DNA of 64,000 nt from Promethearchaeota archaeon (GTDB lineage: Archaea > Asgardarchaeota > Lokiarchaeia > Sigyniarchaeales > SOKP01). The translations under genes and the position numbers were made by a program. Positions 28,162-38,042 of this stretch are shown piece by piece (the first letter of the stretch is position 1; the number at the start of each line of letters is the position of its first letter). The notes beneath the pieces are model-generated. The model ran no database searches, had not been told where the DNA came from, and saw only the letters and a program-made list of their open reading frames with translations. The stretch is taken from assembly GCA_029838195.1 (NCBI GenBank), contig JALGVJ010000004.1, forward strand, positions 1 through 64,000, given 5' to 3'.

Positions 28162-28260
28162 ATTAAACGAGATCTTGAAAAATGGTAAATTAACTTTTTT
28201 TTCACATCATTTTTTTGAAATTTTAAATTACAAAGTATAAAATAAGAATAAAATGATGAT

Positions 28261-29478
28261 TTAGAGGCCAAAAAATCGTGTCACTTCCATAACCACAGCT
28301 GAAATTAGAGGAACGGTGAAATTATCATTTATTCCCCGGGAAATGAGTTCCGTGATGGGGGCGGTTATCGCTCCTATGAGAATTATATACGTGGAGATAT
28401 TTATTAGAACATTAGACAGCACGTACCAACAAATGAGAACGGCTCCAAAATAGGCTAAAGTACCTTCAAGCGTCTTGTCGAAAATCGGGTGCTTTCCAAA
28501 ACCTAATCCAAAGATTTTACTGAAGAGATCACCAAATATTGCGAAGGCTACGGCAGTAATAGCGATATCTTTTTCAAATAGCAAGAGAACAATGAAAGTC
28601 CCTACTAAGAAGGCGCTCATTGAAGAGAACTTTTCTTCTTCTCCTTTCCTGAAAATGGTTTTTATACGTTTCGTAAGGAGTTCTTGAGTTGATTTACTGA
28701 GTATTTTAGAGAGGTCCATGAGGATAAAAGCTAATGAGACGGCTCCAATGATAATGATGGACGCGGGTTTTTCCAAGTAATAATGAAAGACAAGGAAAAG
28801 TACCGCAAAAGGCCGCAAGCCGGTACGCCACCAATGCGTCTTGAATTCTTCATTTTCGATGATAATATATTTCCGGTCGATGATGTTGTAAATACCGATG
28901 GTCATGATGTGAGCTAAAAGGATCCAGAGAAAAAGATTATAACTATTTCCTGGAAAACTTATAAGCACGTAAAATCCCAACAAGGGCAAGATGAGCACGG
29001 ATAGGAATTCTCCCACTCTGGTGATATAATAAAAAATTGCGACTAATACCAAGCAAAAAGCAATGAAGAGAAAAAAGTCCGGCCATTGTGTAATGAGGAG
29101 ATAATTGACCAGGTAAAAGAGCATGATTCCCACGGCACATGCCACGCCTTGTCCCCCTTTAAATTTAAGATAAAAGGGAAACACGTGTCCTACGATTGCC
29201 AGCAAGCCTGCTATTTGAATGAAATAAAAATTAGCTCCTAAAAGCGAAGCAATCCCCATGGCTAATAATCCTTTTAACGTATCGTAGATAGCTGTAGGGA
29301 TCGCATATATTAATCCTAAAGACCGATAAACGTTCATGGTGCCTGCGTTACACGTTCCCACGTTTCTGATGTCCACGCCTTTTAAGCGACCAAATAAATA
29401 AGCGGGTAAAACAGAGCCGATAAAATAGCCAAGAATGACGCTAATTATATTTGAAAACATTAAATTAATTGATTCCAT
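28261..29478 (-). CDS. fusion of PlsY-type glycerol-3-phosphate acyltransferase with a CTP-type lipid-kinase domain
   Basis: A 405-residue polytopic protein. Residues 1 to about 205 are PlsY-like: GYFIGSVLPAYLFGR, then DIRNVGTCNAGTMNVYRSLG (canonical GSGNxGAxN here GTCNAGTMN), then GHVFPFYLKFKGGQGVA (canonical GGKG here GGQG). PlsY transfers acyl groups from acyl-phosphate to glycerol-3-phosphate. Residues about 225-405 match the DGK1/SEC59 core: FGDLFSKIFGLGFGK, KTLEGTLA, then a late acidic NDNFTVPL. I do not know this fusion from characterised enzymes. It might acylate a glycerol phosphate and phosphorylate a lipid, or recycle a polyprenol. Confidence 0.82.
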   Translation of the reverse strand: MESINLMFSNIISVILGYFIGSVLPAYLFGRLKGVDIRNVGTCNAGTMNVYRSLGLIYAIPTAIYDTLKGLLAMGIASLLGANFYFIQIAGLLAIVGHVFPFYLKFKGGQGVACAVGIMLFYLVNYLLITQWPDFFLFIAFCLVLVAIFYYITRVGEFLSVLILPLLGFYVLISFPGNSYNLFLWILLAHIMTIGIYNIIDRKYIIIENEEFKTHWWRTGLRPFAVLFLVFHYYLEKPASIIIIGAVSLAFILMDLSKILSKSTQELLTKRIKTIFRKGEEEKFSSMSAFLVGTFIVLLLFEKDIAITAVAFAIFGDLFSKIFGLGFGKHPIFDKTLEGTLAYFGAVLICWYVLSNVLINISTYIILIGAITAPITELISRGINDNFTVPLISAVVMEVTRFFGL

Positions 29479-29491
29479 GGTAATTCCTCAT

Positions 29492-29511
29492 TGAGAATAA
29501 TTATTTTCTCA
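29492..29511. promoter_or_regulatory. inverted repeat upstream of the PlsY fusion
   Basis: TGAGAA and TTCTCA arms separated by 8 bases, 14-33 bases upstream of the PlsY-fusion ATG. The position would suit a repressor operator. The role is inference from position only. Confidence 0.3.
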
Positions 29512-29675
29512 TGCTAAGTACATCAACATTTTATAAAAACATTATGTTACATTTTTTAATGCTTACCTTAATAGAAATTCAAAAGATAGCTTCAAAAACA
29601 TGAAACTTCATGATTTAAAAGTATTTTTAATTAAATTTCCACCCTTCTCTTAAATAATATTAGAAAAAAAACGTG

Positions 29676-30626
29676 TTAAATCAAAACCTTTCCCTCCTCT
29701 ATTATTTCTTCACCATCGATTTTAATTGTAACTTTTTTCATGACTCCATCGTGGTGGATATTGCTATATGTATTTCCTCCAATGTTTATGTTTTTTCCGA
29801 TTGCTAAATGAGCAGTTCCTTTCATCATTTTATCCCCAATCGTGCCGGTTGTTAATTTTAAGCAATGATTTGTTCCAATTCCTAATTCTGCTATATTATT
29901 AGCATTTTCATCTGCCGCTTGGATTATTGCCTTAATTTTTTCTGCCTCCTTTCCTCCTGAAATTTTCACGGCTCTACCCTTCTCGATCTCTACTTTAACA
30001 GGCGTCTTAATTGCTCCTACTTTTTCAAAAAATACATCGATGATCCACGTGCCTTGCGCAGTACCTTCTACAGGAGCAATGGCAGCTTCTGCATAATCTG
30101 GAACTGCACCCCATGCTCCGGATACAACATGCATGACTCGTAAAGGGGCAGATATTCTTCCTTTAATGGACAGGGAAACATCAGTTCCTTTTTTCGTACG
30201 AATGATTGCCTCATTCCCCTTGGTTAAAATTTCTGCTAATCTTTCCGTTAATTCTGTAATTTCTATTATGTCTTCTTTCGTAATGTCATATTTTATGTAG
30301 GGAACACCCCCGACTCTCGCTCCTAAATCAGTTGCAGCCCGTCGAGCGTTAGTATGTAAAAAAATTTGAATTAAACTAAAAGGTAAGGTGGCTAAAATCA
30401 CATCCGAATTTTTCATTTCTTCTTCGACGTGTTGAGGAGGTTCTATTTTCATTTCTTCATCCTTGACACGCATCACTTTTACTTTAGCACCTAATCTTTT
30501 TGCTTGTTCCGCCAAGATTTTTGCTTTATTTGAAAACAAGGGGGTAGTAATGATAAGCACTTTTTCATTCGGATTAATGCCCATGCACGTTTCTACTATT
30601 ACACGAGCTCCTTTTTTCACGCTCAT
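29676..30626 (-). CDS. M29-like aminopeptidase-family protein (COG2309 type)
   Basis: A 316-residue protein resembling aminopeptidase T/II and the related ring-cleaving NicX family. Recognisable segments are the N-terminal NPNEKVLIITTP Rossmann-like part, AELGIGTN (metal-ligand Glu region), GTAHLAIGKN and the late NIHHDGVMKK with His and Asp. These place the metal site in the C-terminal half. M29 enzymes are metallo-aminopeptidases; shorter archaeal members like this one are uncharacterised and could act on other amides or aromatic rings. It lies alone on its transcript between the PlsY fusion and the GH4 gene. Confidence 0.8.
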   Translation of the reverse strand: MSVKKGARVIVETCMGINPNEKVLIITTPLFSNKAKILAEQAKRLGAKVKVMRVKDEEMKIEPPQHVEEEMKNSDVILATLPFSLIQIFLHTNARRAATDLGARVGGVPYIKYDITKEDIIEITELTERLAEILTKGNEAIIRTKKGTDVSLSIKGRISAPLRVMHVVSGAWGAVPDYAEAAIAPVEGTAQGTWIIDVFFEKVGAIKTPVKVEIEKGRAVKISGGKEAEKIKAIIQAADENANNIAELGIGTNHCLKLTTGTIGDKMMKGTAHLAIGKNINIGGNTYSNIHHDGVMKKVTIKIDGEEIIEEGKVLI

Positions 30627-30740
30627 GATTCCTTACAAGAAAACATGATGATTGTATTTTAATAAAAAGAGAGAAGGATGAGATTTAAATCAATTGGGTT
30701 TTTTTAAGAAATAAATGTTATAAAAATCTCTAAACAACAA

Positions 30741-32045
30741 TCATTCTAAATAAATATACTCGGATTGAACGTCTAACATCCGATCCAAAATGTTTTTTGC
30801 CTGCCAATACGTTTCAACCACCGGATCGACCAAAAGCGCTTGCAATGCCAGTTCTTTTGATTGCCGTAATACGGCTTCTACGACTAAATCTTGAACGGAG
30901 TACTGATTTCGTAACAAGCTCGCCAAACCTTTTGGAAATTCACCTAATTTAATTCCCTTTACCCCTTCTTTAGTTACTCTTGCCGGACATTCCACGATAG
31001 CCTCTTCAGGTAGATTAGAAATAATATTTTCATTTGGAATGTTCACGGAGGCCTCTACATGGTTAGAATTTGTCAAAATGCCTTCGATAATGGGAATAGC
31101 ACGTTCATCATCCGGTTTTACCATTTTATACGATTTTCCTTTTTCCATGAGTTTTTTTAGTTTAATATAACGATTGCTGGTAATTACCCTTCCATGAGAT
31201 TGCCAAAAATGCCTAACTGCAGGGATATCTGCCTTTTCCCATGCCCAATGGATGTATTCTCCAAAATGGCTGTCCGTAGTATAGGGACAGTAATTAAAAA
31301 CCTTTAAGATGAAGGCAATGAGCTTGAATCCATCATATGATTTCAGTTCATGAAGCAATTTCGGTCCTTTTTCCCGGATAATTGGATACAAATCTTCTCC
31401 TGTATGTTTTTCTTTTACTTCCAAAAAAATTCCAAAATGATTCAATCCCCCTCCTTTAATTTCCAACTCTGATGCCGATTTTTCCACGATTTTTTCTAAT
31501 ATGGGTAAAAAATGATAATACTCATGACATAACCCCACAAACTTTAATTTGGGATATTTTTTATGAATCGCCAGGCATATTCGGCTCATGGGATTGGAAT
31601 AATTTATTAAAAATGCTTCGGGGCATGTTTTTTGAATGTCCTCACAGATTTTTAAAATGGGCGGAATGACCCGTAATGAATGAAAAAGGCCCCCTGGGCC
31701 GCCGTTCTCGCCAGAAATCTGCTTGTTTCCAAATTCTTGCGGGATTCTAAAGTCCATGTCCAATAGGGGGTATCTTGGAGTAACTTCTATGGAATTAATT
31801 ACGAAAGTGGCCCCTTCTAAGGCCGTTTTTCTGTCAAGGGTGTGCGTTAATTCAAAATCTAAATTTTTCTTCTCAATAGCGGATTTGCAGGCTTGATACG
31901 CTAAATTTAAAGCCTCTTGGTTGATATCATGGAGGCAGATTTTAAAACCGCTTAGAATCTTACTTTGTAAGATATCTCCCATCGTGCCTAAAGCAAACGA
32001 AAGAGAACCGGCTCCAATTAAGACTATCTTTTCTTGTCTTGTCAA
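30741..32045 (-). CDS. family 4 glycoside hydrolase (NAD- and metal-dependent)
   Basis: A 434-residue GH4 enzyme. The N-terminal NAD-binding loop is LIGAGSLSFALG; NYSNPMSRICLA and the metal-binding Cys-His in GLCHEYYH follow, then the LNHFGIFL motif. GH4 enzymes cleave alpha- or beta-glycosides by an oxidation-elimination mechanism using NAD and Mn. The subfamily resembles alpha-glucosidase/alpha-galactosidase/glucuronidase (AglA/MelA types); exact specificity unclear. The start is TTG. An MFS sugar-type transporter lies upstream on the same strand, so the pair may import and hydrolyse a disaccharide. Confidence 0.9.
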   Translation of the reverse strand: MTRQEKIVLIGAGSLSFALGTMGDILQSKILSGFKICLHDINQEALNLAYQACKSAIEKKNLDFELTHTLDRKTALEGATFVINSIEVTPRYPLLDMDFRIPQEFGNKQISGENGGPGGLFHSLRVIPPILKICEDIQKTCPEAFLINYSNPMSRICLAIHKKYPKLKFVGLCHEYYHFLPILEKIVEKSASELEIKGGGLNHFGIFLEVKEKHTGEDLYPIIREKGPKLLHELKSYDGFKLIAFILKVFNYCPYTTDSHFGEYIHWAWEKADIPAVRHFWQSHGRVITSNRYIKLKKLMEKGKSYKMVKPDDERAIPIIEGILTNSNHVEASVNIPNENIISNLPEEAIVECPARVTKEGVKGIKLGEFPKGLASLLRNQYSVQDLVVEAVLRQSKELALQALLVDPVVETYWQAKNILDRMLDVQSEYIYLE

Positions 32046-32241
32046 TTTTGATTCACATATTCTTGAAATTTTATTAAATGAAAATAATTTCTACTAATTA
32101 AAATTTCATGATTTTTTATTTGATTTTTTATTTTCTCCTTAACTTATAAAGAAATAACATTATAATAAGTCACCATGTAGAATTCCATCAGAATTTAAAA
32201 AAGCCTAAAAATAAAAAAATAATGAGTGGTTAATTAAAATT

Positions 32242-33708
32242 TCAAGAAGTTGAAGCTGTTTTTCCTTTAATTCTAATAAAGAATACAAAAGCCACGATAA
32301 TACAAAACGAGATAAACGGAAACATTATAATATATCGATAATCTCCCATAGAAATTAACATAGATAATATAGCTCCAAATAAGATGGGGGCAGTAGTGTA
32401 TGCTGCTTGATTAAAAGTATAATAAATCCCTGTATACATTCCTTGTTTTCCCTCGGGCGCTAATTCCCACAAGAAGGCAAAGCTATTTACGATGAAGCCC
32501 ATCCATGGAATGGAAATTAACATGAGCATGATAATGATGAGAAAGGGTTGATAATCATGATAAATATTTGGAACTACGATAAATGACATGACTAATAGCA
32601 TGACGATCATCCAGCCAAGATAAATTTTAATTGCATTTTTCCGTCCTATTCTTTTATTTTGCCCTAATAACCCTACGAAATAAGCGCTTGCGATCATGGG
32701 ACCTGAATATGCAAGAAACAAGGTGCTTGCTTGCGATTCGGCAATTTTTTTGGCTTCCGCAAGGTCTCCGGTTTGTTGAAATGCAGTTTGAAACAAGCCT
32801 AGATATTCAATTGCGAAGCTGGAGAAAAAGGACTCCACGGATGCGAATGCTAAATACATGAACACCACGGTGGCTAAAAAATAAGCAAAATCACGATGCC
32901 CTTTAATGATTTTTCCGGCATCTCTGTACGATTTTAATCTGCCTTTTGCGTTTTCGGTACTCCCCGCCATCTCTTCTTCTAATTCAAGGACTTTAAAGGT
33001 AGTTTTATCAATTTCTAATTTTTTATTTACAAATCCAATAAATTTATCGCCCGTGGGGGTTTCTTTAATATAAATTAATTGTAATGCCAAAAGTACTAAC
33101 ATCACTAAAGCGATGATGAGAAATCCCAAGGCGTCAATCCATTGAACAGTGATGTTTGGAATAAATCCAATGATGATGGGAATAATGAACCCTATTAAGC
33201 CCCCCATATTGGCGATGAATTGTTGGATCGCACTGGCCTTGGAATACATCTGTTCTGAAGTATAATCGGGTAAAATTGCAATGGAGGCAGAACGATAAAT
33301 AGACATGGCCAAATCAAATAAAAATACGATTAAAATTAATCCTGCTAACACCTGCATCCAAGGAATTAAAATAAAAAAGAAGGCAGAACTTATAGTTCCT
33401 ATAGCGATAAAAGGCATACGCCTGCCAAATCGACTGGTCGTTCGATCGCTCAAATCTCCAAAGACGGGTTGTAAAAGCATTGCTATGATATTATCCAGGG
33501 CCATAACGAATCCTTTTATCAAATCCTTATAGGGATTAGCTCCTAATACATCATTCAGTAATAAAGGTACTTTAAAATTAAAAAAGCTCCATGCTAAAAG
33601 CACCGTCATAAAAGAAAATGAGAAGAAAATGGTTCTTTTCACGTTTATCTCATCAGCTTTCGTGGGTTTCATGCGAGGTTCAAACGGCAAAAAATCTTTT
33701 GAACTCAT
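32242..33708 (-). CDS. MFS transporter, SLC45/GPH-like sugar transporter
   Basis: A 488-residue membrane protein with about 12 hydrophobic helices. The loop DLSDRTTSRFGRRMPFI is the signature of the glycoside-pentoside-hexuronide and SLC45 sucrose-type carriers. A roughly 70-residue cytoplasmic loop lies mid-protein. It precedes the GH4 glycosidase gene by about 200 bases on the same strand, which supports sugar uptake. Direction and substrate are not fixed. Confidence 0.85.
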   Translation of the reverse strand: MSSKDFLPFEPRMKPTKADEINVKRTIFFSFSFMTVLLAWSFFNFKVPLLLNDVLGANPYKDLIKGFVMALDNIIAMLLQPVFGDLSDRTTSRFGRRMPFIAIGTISSAFFFILIPWMQVLAGLILIVFLFDLAMSIYRSASIAILPDYTSEQMYSKASAIQQFIANMGGLIGFIIPIIIGFIPNITVQWIDALGFLIIALVMLVLLALQLIYIKETPTGDKFIGFVNKKLEIDKTTFKVLELEEEMAGSTENAKGRLKSYRDAGKIIKGHRDFAYFLATVVFMYLAFASVESFFSSFAIEYLGLFQTAFQQTGDLAEAKKIAESQASTLFLAYSGPMIASAYFVGLLGQNKRIGRKNAIKIYLGWMIVMLLVMSFIVVPNIYHDYQPFLIIIMLMLISIPWMGFIVNSFAFLWELAPEGKQGMYTGIYYTFNQAAYTTAPILFGAILSMLISMGDYRYIIMFPFISFCIIVAFVFFIRIKGKTASTS

Positions 33709-34067
33709 GGAATCATCCTTTTTTTTTATTTAAGAGTGTTTTAATTTTTATATTCATAATTCATTCAATATAAACTTAAATGATTTATATTGTTAGGAAA
33801 AAGTAAGATCTTTTTTACATTATAAAATAACTTCTTTTTCCAATTGAATTTCTAAGATAAGCCTAAATGATAAAATCTTTCCTATTTTACAAATAAATTA
33901 GAAACTTTAAAATGGAGTTGTATTTACATATCAACATTTTTAATATAATCATGTTTTTCTAAAAATATAATAAGAAAGGAGTGTGAATTTTATTCTAATA
34001 TGTATTATACATATTAAGAATAATACGCCGAATACTTGGAAAAATAAGATATTCACGAGTTTAACAC
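33709..34067. other. gene-free stretch between divergent genes
   Basis: About 360 AT-rich bases, presumably with divergent promoters for the MFS gene and the helical-repeat gene. I see no ORF or structured RNA. Confidence 0.4.
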
Positions 34068-35555
34068 ATGTTTTATCAAAATAAAGTTTTGGATAAATTG
34101 AGAAGAGGCTACACGCCCACGGAATTTGGAAAACCAGCAATTACATCCATATACAATGAGGTTTTTAAACCGTTAGTGAAAAGAAGAGAATTAGAGTTCT
34201 TTATAAATTTATATGGTACAAACGAGAACGTGTTAAAAGCATGGAGCTTTTTAGGAATTTACGAAATTTTAAAAGAAAATCCCCATATCAAGGAAGATTT
34301 AAAACCGCCTCTTCAAGAAATAATAAAACAATTATTAGTGGACGAATCCTTGATCACTTATCAAGGGGGTAACACGAAAATTGAAATACCTTTAAGAGAA
34401 CATCATGTTAGCAGAATTTGTGAATTGAAAAGGGATTTAACATTCCTCCCGGTATTTGAATACGTTTCTCATTCAATAAAAAAAAAAGATGATGTTATCG
34501 GAGAATTACTCGAAAAGGTATTGTCAAAAACGGGGGATCCTCGAATTGAAGATTTAATTTTCCAATTGGCCCACAAAATAAGTGTTCATGATACAAAATT
34601 TAAATCCCATATCATTAAAGCTCTCATAAATTTACAAGAAACCACGGGAATCAATGATAAAGAACAGGTGAGACAAATCTTACTATCTTACTTGGAGAAT
34701 ATTAATGAGATTAATGAAAGCATCCTCTCTAAGTCAAATGCCTTGGACCAATCTTCAATGATTTCCCAATTAAATAAATATCGATTATTACATGAAAAGA
34801 TTTTAAAAGCTGCCGCAATTTTAGATTTAAATTTTGAACGTGAAACTCTTGAATATTTAGAAAATTTGAAATATCCCTTTCCCTCCTTGTCAGAAATTGC
34901 TGAAAAATATAAAAATAATGAAAAATTCAGAGAAATCCTTTTGAAAAAATTGGAAAGTACTTCTAACCCTAATTTGATCAAGGATCTTCTCCTCTCCATC
35001 CTCGCCTTGAAAAATATCATTCCTAATTGGAAAGAACTCGTCATGAAAAATTTAGAAAATTATCAACTTAATGATGGCGAGCTAATCGTTAAATTAGAAG
35101 AAGAGAATCTCTATGATGAAGACATGGTAACCGCCTTTCTAAAAGAGGGGGAAGAATGGCAGCTGGAATTTATAAGAGAATTTCTCCTTTATTTTCCGGA
35201 AAAATTAGATGAATGGAAAAAATTCAGAGACCAATTTGTTTTAATTTTAAAATCCCTTCCTTCTCTTGAGCAAGATTTAAAAGAGAAAGAAGAGCTCTTA
35301 AAAAAAAAAGAAATCATTTTTAAAATCTTAATTGAATTAGGTCCTAAGGACATGATCGAACCTTGCTTGGAAAATTTTAAAAATTTAAAAGATGAGCATC
35401 TAAGGAAAATGTGTCTGTTTATCATGACGAAATACGGGGAACAACCTTTACTTTTAGACTTAAAAACCTTCTTAAAAACTGATAACGATGCAAACGTGAT
35501 ATTTAAAAAATTTTGGAAAGAATTAGAACGAAGGGATGGGCAATTTTATTATTAG
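34068..35555 (+). CDS. all-helical repeat protein of unknown function (HEAT-like)
   Basis: A 495-residue protein without signal peptide, membrane span or catalytic motif that I recognise. It is composed of paired amphipathic helices (for instance residues 40-90, 135-200 and 300-350), typical of HEAT/ARM-like solenoids, with leucine, lysine and glutamate dominating. Such proteins are usually scaffolds. It stands alone on the plus strand, and its neighbours (MFS transporter, acetyl-CoA synthetase) suggest no partner. Confidence 0.6.
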   Translation: MFYQNKVLDKLRRGYTPTEFGKPAITSIYNEVFKPLVKRRELEFFINLYGTNENVLKAWSFLGIYEILKENPHIKEDLKPPLQEIIKQLLVDESLITYQGGNTKIEIPLREHHVSRICELKRDLTFLPVFEYVSHSIKKKDDVIGELLEKVLSKTGDPRIEDLIFQLAHKISVHDTKFKSHIIKALINLQETTGINDKEQVRQILLSYLENINEINESILSKSNALDQSSMISQLNKYRLLHEKILKAAAILDLNFERETLEYLENLKYPFPSLSEIAEKYKNNEKFREILLKKLESTSNPNLIKDLLLSILALKNIIPNWKELVMKNLENYQLNDGELIVKLEEENLYDEDMVTAFLKEGEEWQLEFIREFLLYFPEKLDEWKKFRDQFVLILKSLPSLEQDLKEKEELLKKKEIIFKILIELGPKDMIEPCLENFKNLKDEHLRKMCLFIMTKYGEQPLLLDLKTFLKTDNDANVIFKKFWKELERRDGQFYY

Positions 35556-35769
35556 AACTTCCTCATAAATATAAGGCTCCATTTAAAAATCGTCAAGAAG
35601 AACATGGTTTTTAAGCAAATAAATGAATGATCTCTAAACTTGCTCCTCCATGATAAAAAATATATGTCATCCTAAAGGTTTCTTGAAGCTAAAGTTACCT
35701 CTAATCGAAAACAAGTTGGATTTTTTCTAAAAATGAAAAAAAATATAAAATCGTTAAAAAATTTAAAAA

Positions 35770-37749
35770 TTAATCAAATTTAATATCCATTTTCTTTCTT
35801 TCCTCCAATAGAACATTTACTATGGAAGGATCTGCCAATGTTGTCGTGTTGCCAATATCGGTCCCTGAAGCAATTGCCTTGAGAATTCGCCTCATGATCT
35901 TACCGCTGCGCGTTTTTGGCAAATCATCAGCAAATTGAATCACATCAGGTTGAAATACCGGCCCGATCTCCTTGCGCACGTGTTGGATGATATCTTTTTT
36001 TAGCTCTTCTGATTTCTCTACCCCTTGAATTAATGTAACGAATGCCCAAATGGCATTTCCCTTTATTTTATGAGGAAAGGGCGCAACCGCAGCTTCCGCA
36101 ACTTTTGGATGCGAAACAATAGCAGATTCCACCTCCATTGTCCCAATTCGATGCCCCGATACTTTTATGACATCATCTAATCGCCCTAAAATCCAATAAT
36201 AGCCATCAGCATCTCTTCGCGCACCATCTCCCGTGTAATATGTACCCGGATAACGGCTTAAATACGTGGAAATAAATCGCTCCGTATCTCCCCATACATC
36301 TCTTAACATGCCAGGCCATGGTTTTTGGATACAGAGATATCCTCCTTCATTGGGTTCTGTAACTTCTTCACCTTCCATATCATAAATTACCGGTTTAATA
36401 CCAAAGAATGGAAAGCAACATGATCCTGGTTTTGTAGGGGTCGCAGTTGCTATTGGTGTCATGATAAACCCTCCGGTTTCGGTCTGCCAATACGTATCAA
36501 TAATGGGGCAACGCTCTTTACCAATTACCCTAAAATACCATGTCCACGCTTCAGGATTAATGGGTTCTCCCACAGTGCCTAAGACTTTTAAGCTACTTAG
36601 GTCATGCTTTTTTGCCGGTTCGTCTCCGTATCTCATTAATGCTCTAATGGCGGTCGGTGCGGTGTAGAAATGCGTGACTTTATGTCTTTCGACTATATCC
36701 CAGAACCTGTCTACATCAGGATAAGATGGGACGCCTTCGAACATCAAAGAGGTGGCTCCATTTGCCAATGGGCCATAAACAATATATGAATGTCCCGTTA
36801 TCCACCCAATATCAGCAGTACAAAACCAAACATCTCCTTCATGGTAATTAAAAACCACTCTATGAGTATAAGAGGTATATAATAGATATCCCGCAGTCGT
36901 GTGTTTAACTCCCTTGGGCTTGCCCGTCGTTCCCGAGGTATATAAAATAAATAACGTATCTTCGGAATCCATTTCTTCGCATTCGCATTCATCGCTCACA
37001 TCCTTGATGAGGTCATCATACCAAATATCTTTAGAAGTATGAGGAATCTCTCTTCCCGAGCGTTTTACAATTATCACGTGCTCAATTGTGGGTACATCTT
37101 CAATGATCTTTACTACATCAGCCATTTTGGGATAAAATTTACCCGCTCTTACAGTTTCATCGCTCGTAAATAATAAACGGGAGTCGGAATCATAAATTCT
37201 ATCTTTTACAGCCTCTTTAGAAAAGCCCCCAAAAACGATGGAATGGATGACACCAATTCTTGCACACGCTAGCATGATTATGGCAAGTTCGGCGATCATG
37301 GGAAGCCAGATCGTCACGCGATCTCCCTTTTTTAAACCTAATTTTTTCATTCCGTTTGCTACTTTTGATACTTCTCTTTTCAGGTCATTATACGTGAATG
37401 TTCGGACTTGTCCGGGCTCATCAGCCTCCCAAATTAATGCAATTTTATCTCCTTTTCCAGCTTCAACGTGTCTATCGATGCAATTATAGCAGACATTCAA
37501 TTTTCCTCCCATGAACCATTTTCCCGGGAAGAGATCGGTTTTTTCCCAGACTTTTTCAAAAGGCTTGAACCAACTCAAAGATTTTGCTTGTTCTCCCCAA
37601 AACCCTTCCATGTCTTCAATGCTTTTTTCATACAATTTTTTGTATTCATCCGGGGTGATTCCCGTTTTTGCAAATTCGGGGTTTATTTTAACGGGGTCAA
37701 ATATGCGGTCTTCAGTTAAGATACTTTCCATTTTTTCTTCTTTTGACAT
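35770..37749 (-). CDS. acs: acetyl-CoA synthetase (AMP-forming)
   Basis: A 659-residue enzyme converting acetate, ATP and CoA to acetyl-CoA, AMP and PPi. It has the P-loop LYTSGTTGKPKGVKH, DTYWQTETGG, YYTGDGARRD, the VSGHRIGT hinge, and the acetylatable lysine region TRSGKIMRR near the C-terminus. Full normal length. It is divergent from a CoA-transferase-GNAT fusion; both handle acetyl- or acyl-CoA and could be coordinated. GNAT-type acetyltransferases regulate Acs by acetylating that lysine in other organisms, so the neighbour is suggestive. Confidence 0.96.
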   Translation of the reverse strand: MSKEEKMESILTEDRIFDPVKINPEFAKTGITPDEYKKLYEKSIEDMEGFWGEQAKSLSWFKPFEKVWEKTDLFPGKWFMGGKLNVCYNCIDRHVEAGKGDKIALIWEADEPGQVRTFTYNDLKREVSKVANGMKKLGLKKGDRVTIWLPMIAELAIIMLACARIGVIHSIVFGGFSKEAVKDRIYDSDSRLLFTSDETVRAGKFYPKMADVVKIIEDVPTIEHVIIVKRSGREIPHTSKDIWYDDLIKDVSDECECEEMDSEDTLFILYTSGTTGKPKGVKHTTAGYLLYTSYTHRVVFNYHEGDVWFCTADIGWITGHSYIVYGPLANGATSLMFEGVPSYPDVDRFWDIVERHKVTHFYTAPTAIRALMRYGDEPAKKHDLSSLKVLGTVGEPINPEAWTWYFRVIGKERCPIIDTYWQTETGGFIMTPIATATPTKPGSCCFPFFGIKPVIYDMEGEEVTEPNEGGYLCIQKPWPGMLRDVWGDTERFISTYLSRYPGTYYTGDGARRDADGYYWILGRLDDVIKVSGHRIGTMEVESAIVSHPKVAEAAVAPFPHKIKGNAIWAFVTLIQGVEKSEELKKDIIQHVRKEIGPVFQPDVIQFADDLPKTRSGKIMRRILKAIASGTDIGNTTTLADPSIVNVLLEERKKMDIKFD

Positions 37750-37761
37750 GCATTCTCACGA

Positions 37762-37776
37762 TTTTTTTTTTTTTTT
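37762..37776. repeat. T15 homopolymer in the acs leader
   Basis: Fifteen consecutive T on the plus strand (A15 on the acs strand) 12 bases before the acs start codon. The longest homopolymer I noticed in the window; it could be slippage-prone or a sequencing weak point. Confidence 0.6.
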
Positions 37777-37995
37777 CTTTTGTATAAGATGTGCTTATCA
37801 TATTGTATATAAATGGTTAAGTGGTACAAACACCTTAAAATTTCTTTTCTAATCAAAGGTCTTGCTTTTTCATGAGCAATTCCTCTCTTAAAAAGATTAA
37901 GAACAAATGATTTTTAAAGATTATATTTTTAAATTATTATTTCTTCAAATTTTCCATTTATACCCTCAAAATTTTAACGTATAAATATTCTAAAG

Positions 37996-38006
37996 GTATA
38001 AATTTT
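37996..38006 (+). promoter_or_regulatory. TATA-like element of the CoA-transferase gene
   Basis: GGTATAAATTT lies about 40 bases before the ATG at 38043. Archaeal TATA boxes sit about 26 bases before transcription start, so a short leader would result. Position and composition are the only evidence. Confidence 0.35.
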
Positions 38007-38042
38007 ATTAGTACAAAAAATTATTCTTTTAGTGGGTTTGAG

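Noticed and set aside
37468-37852. Two plus-strand frames at the start of acs
   Set aside because: Both are antisense to the conserved acs N-terminus and rich in F/S from complementing its codons.
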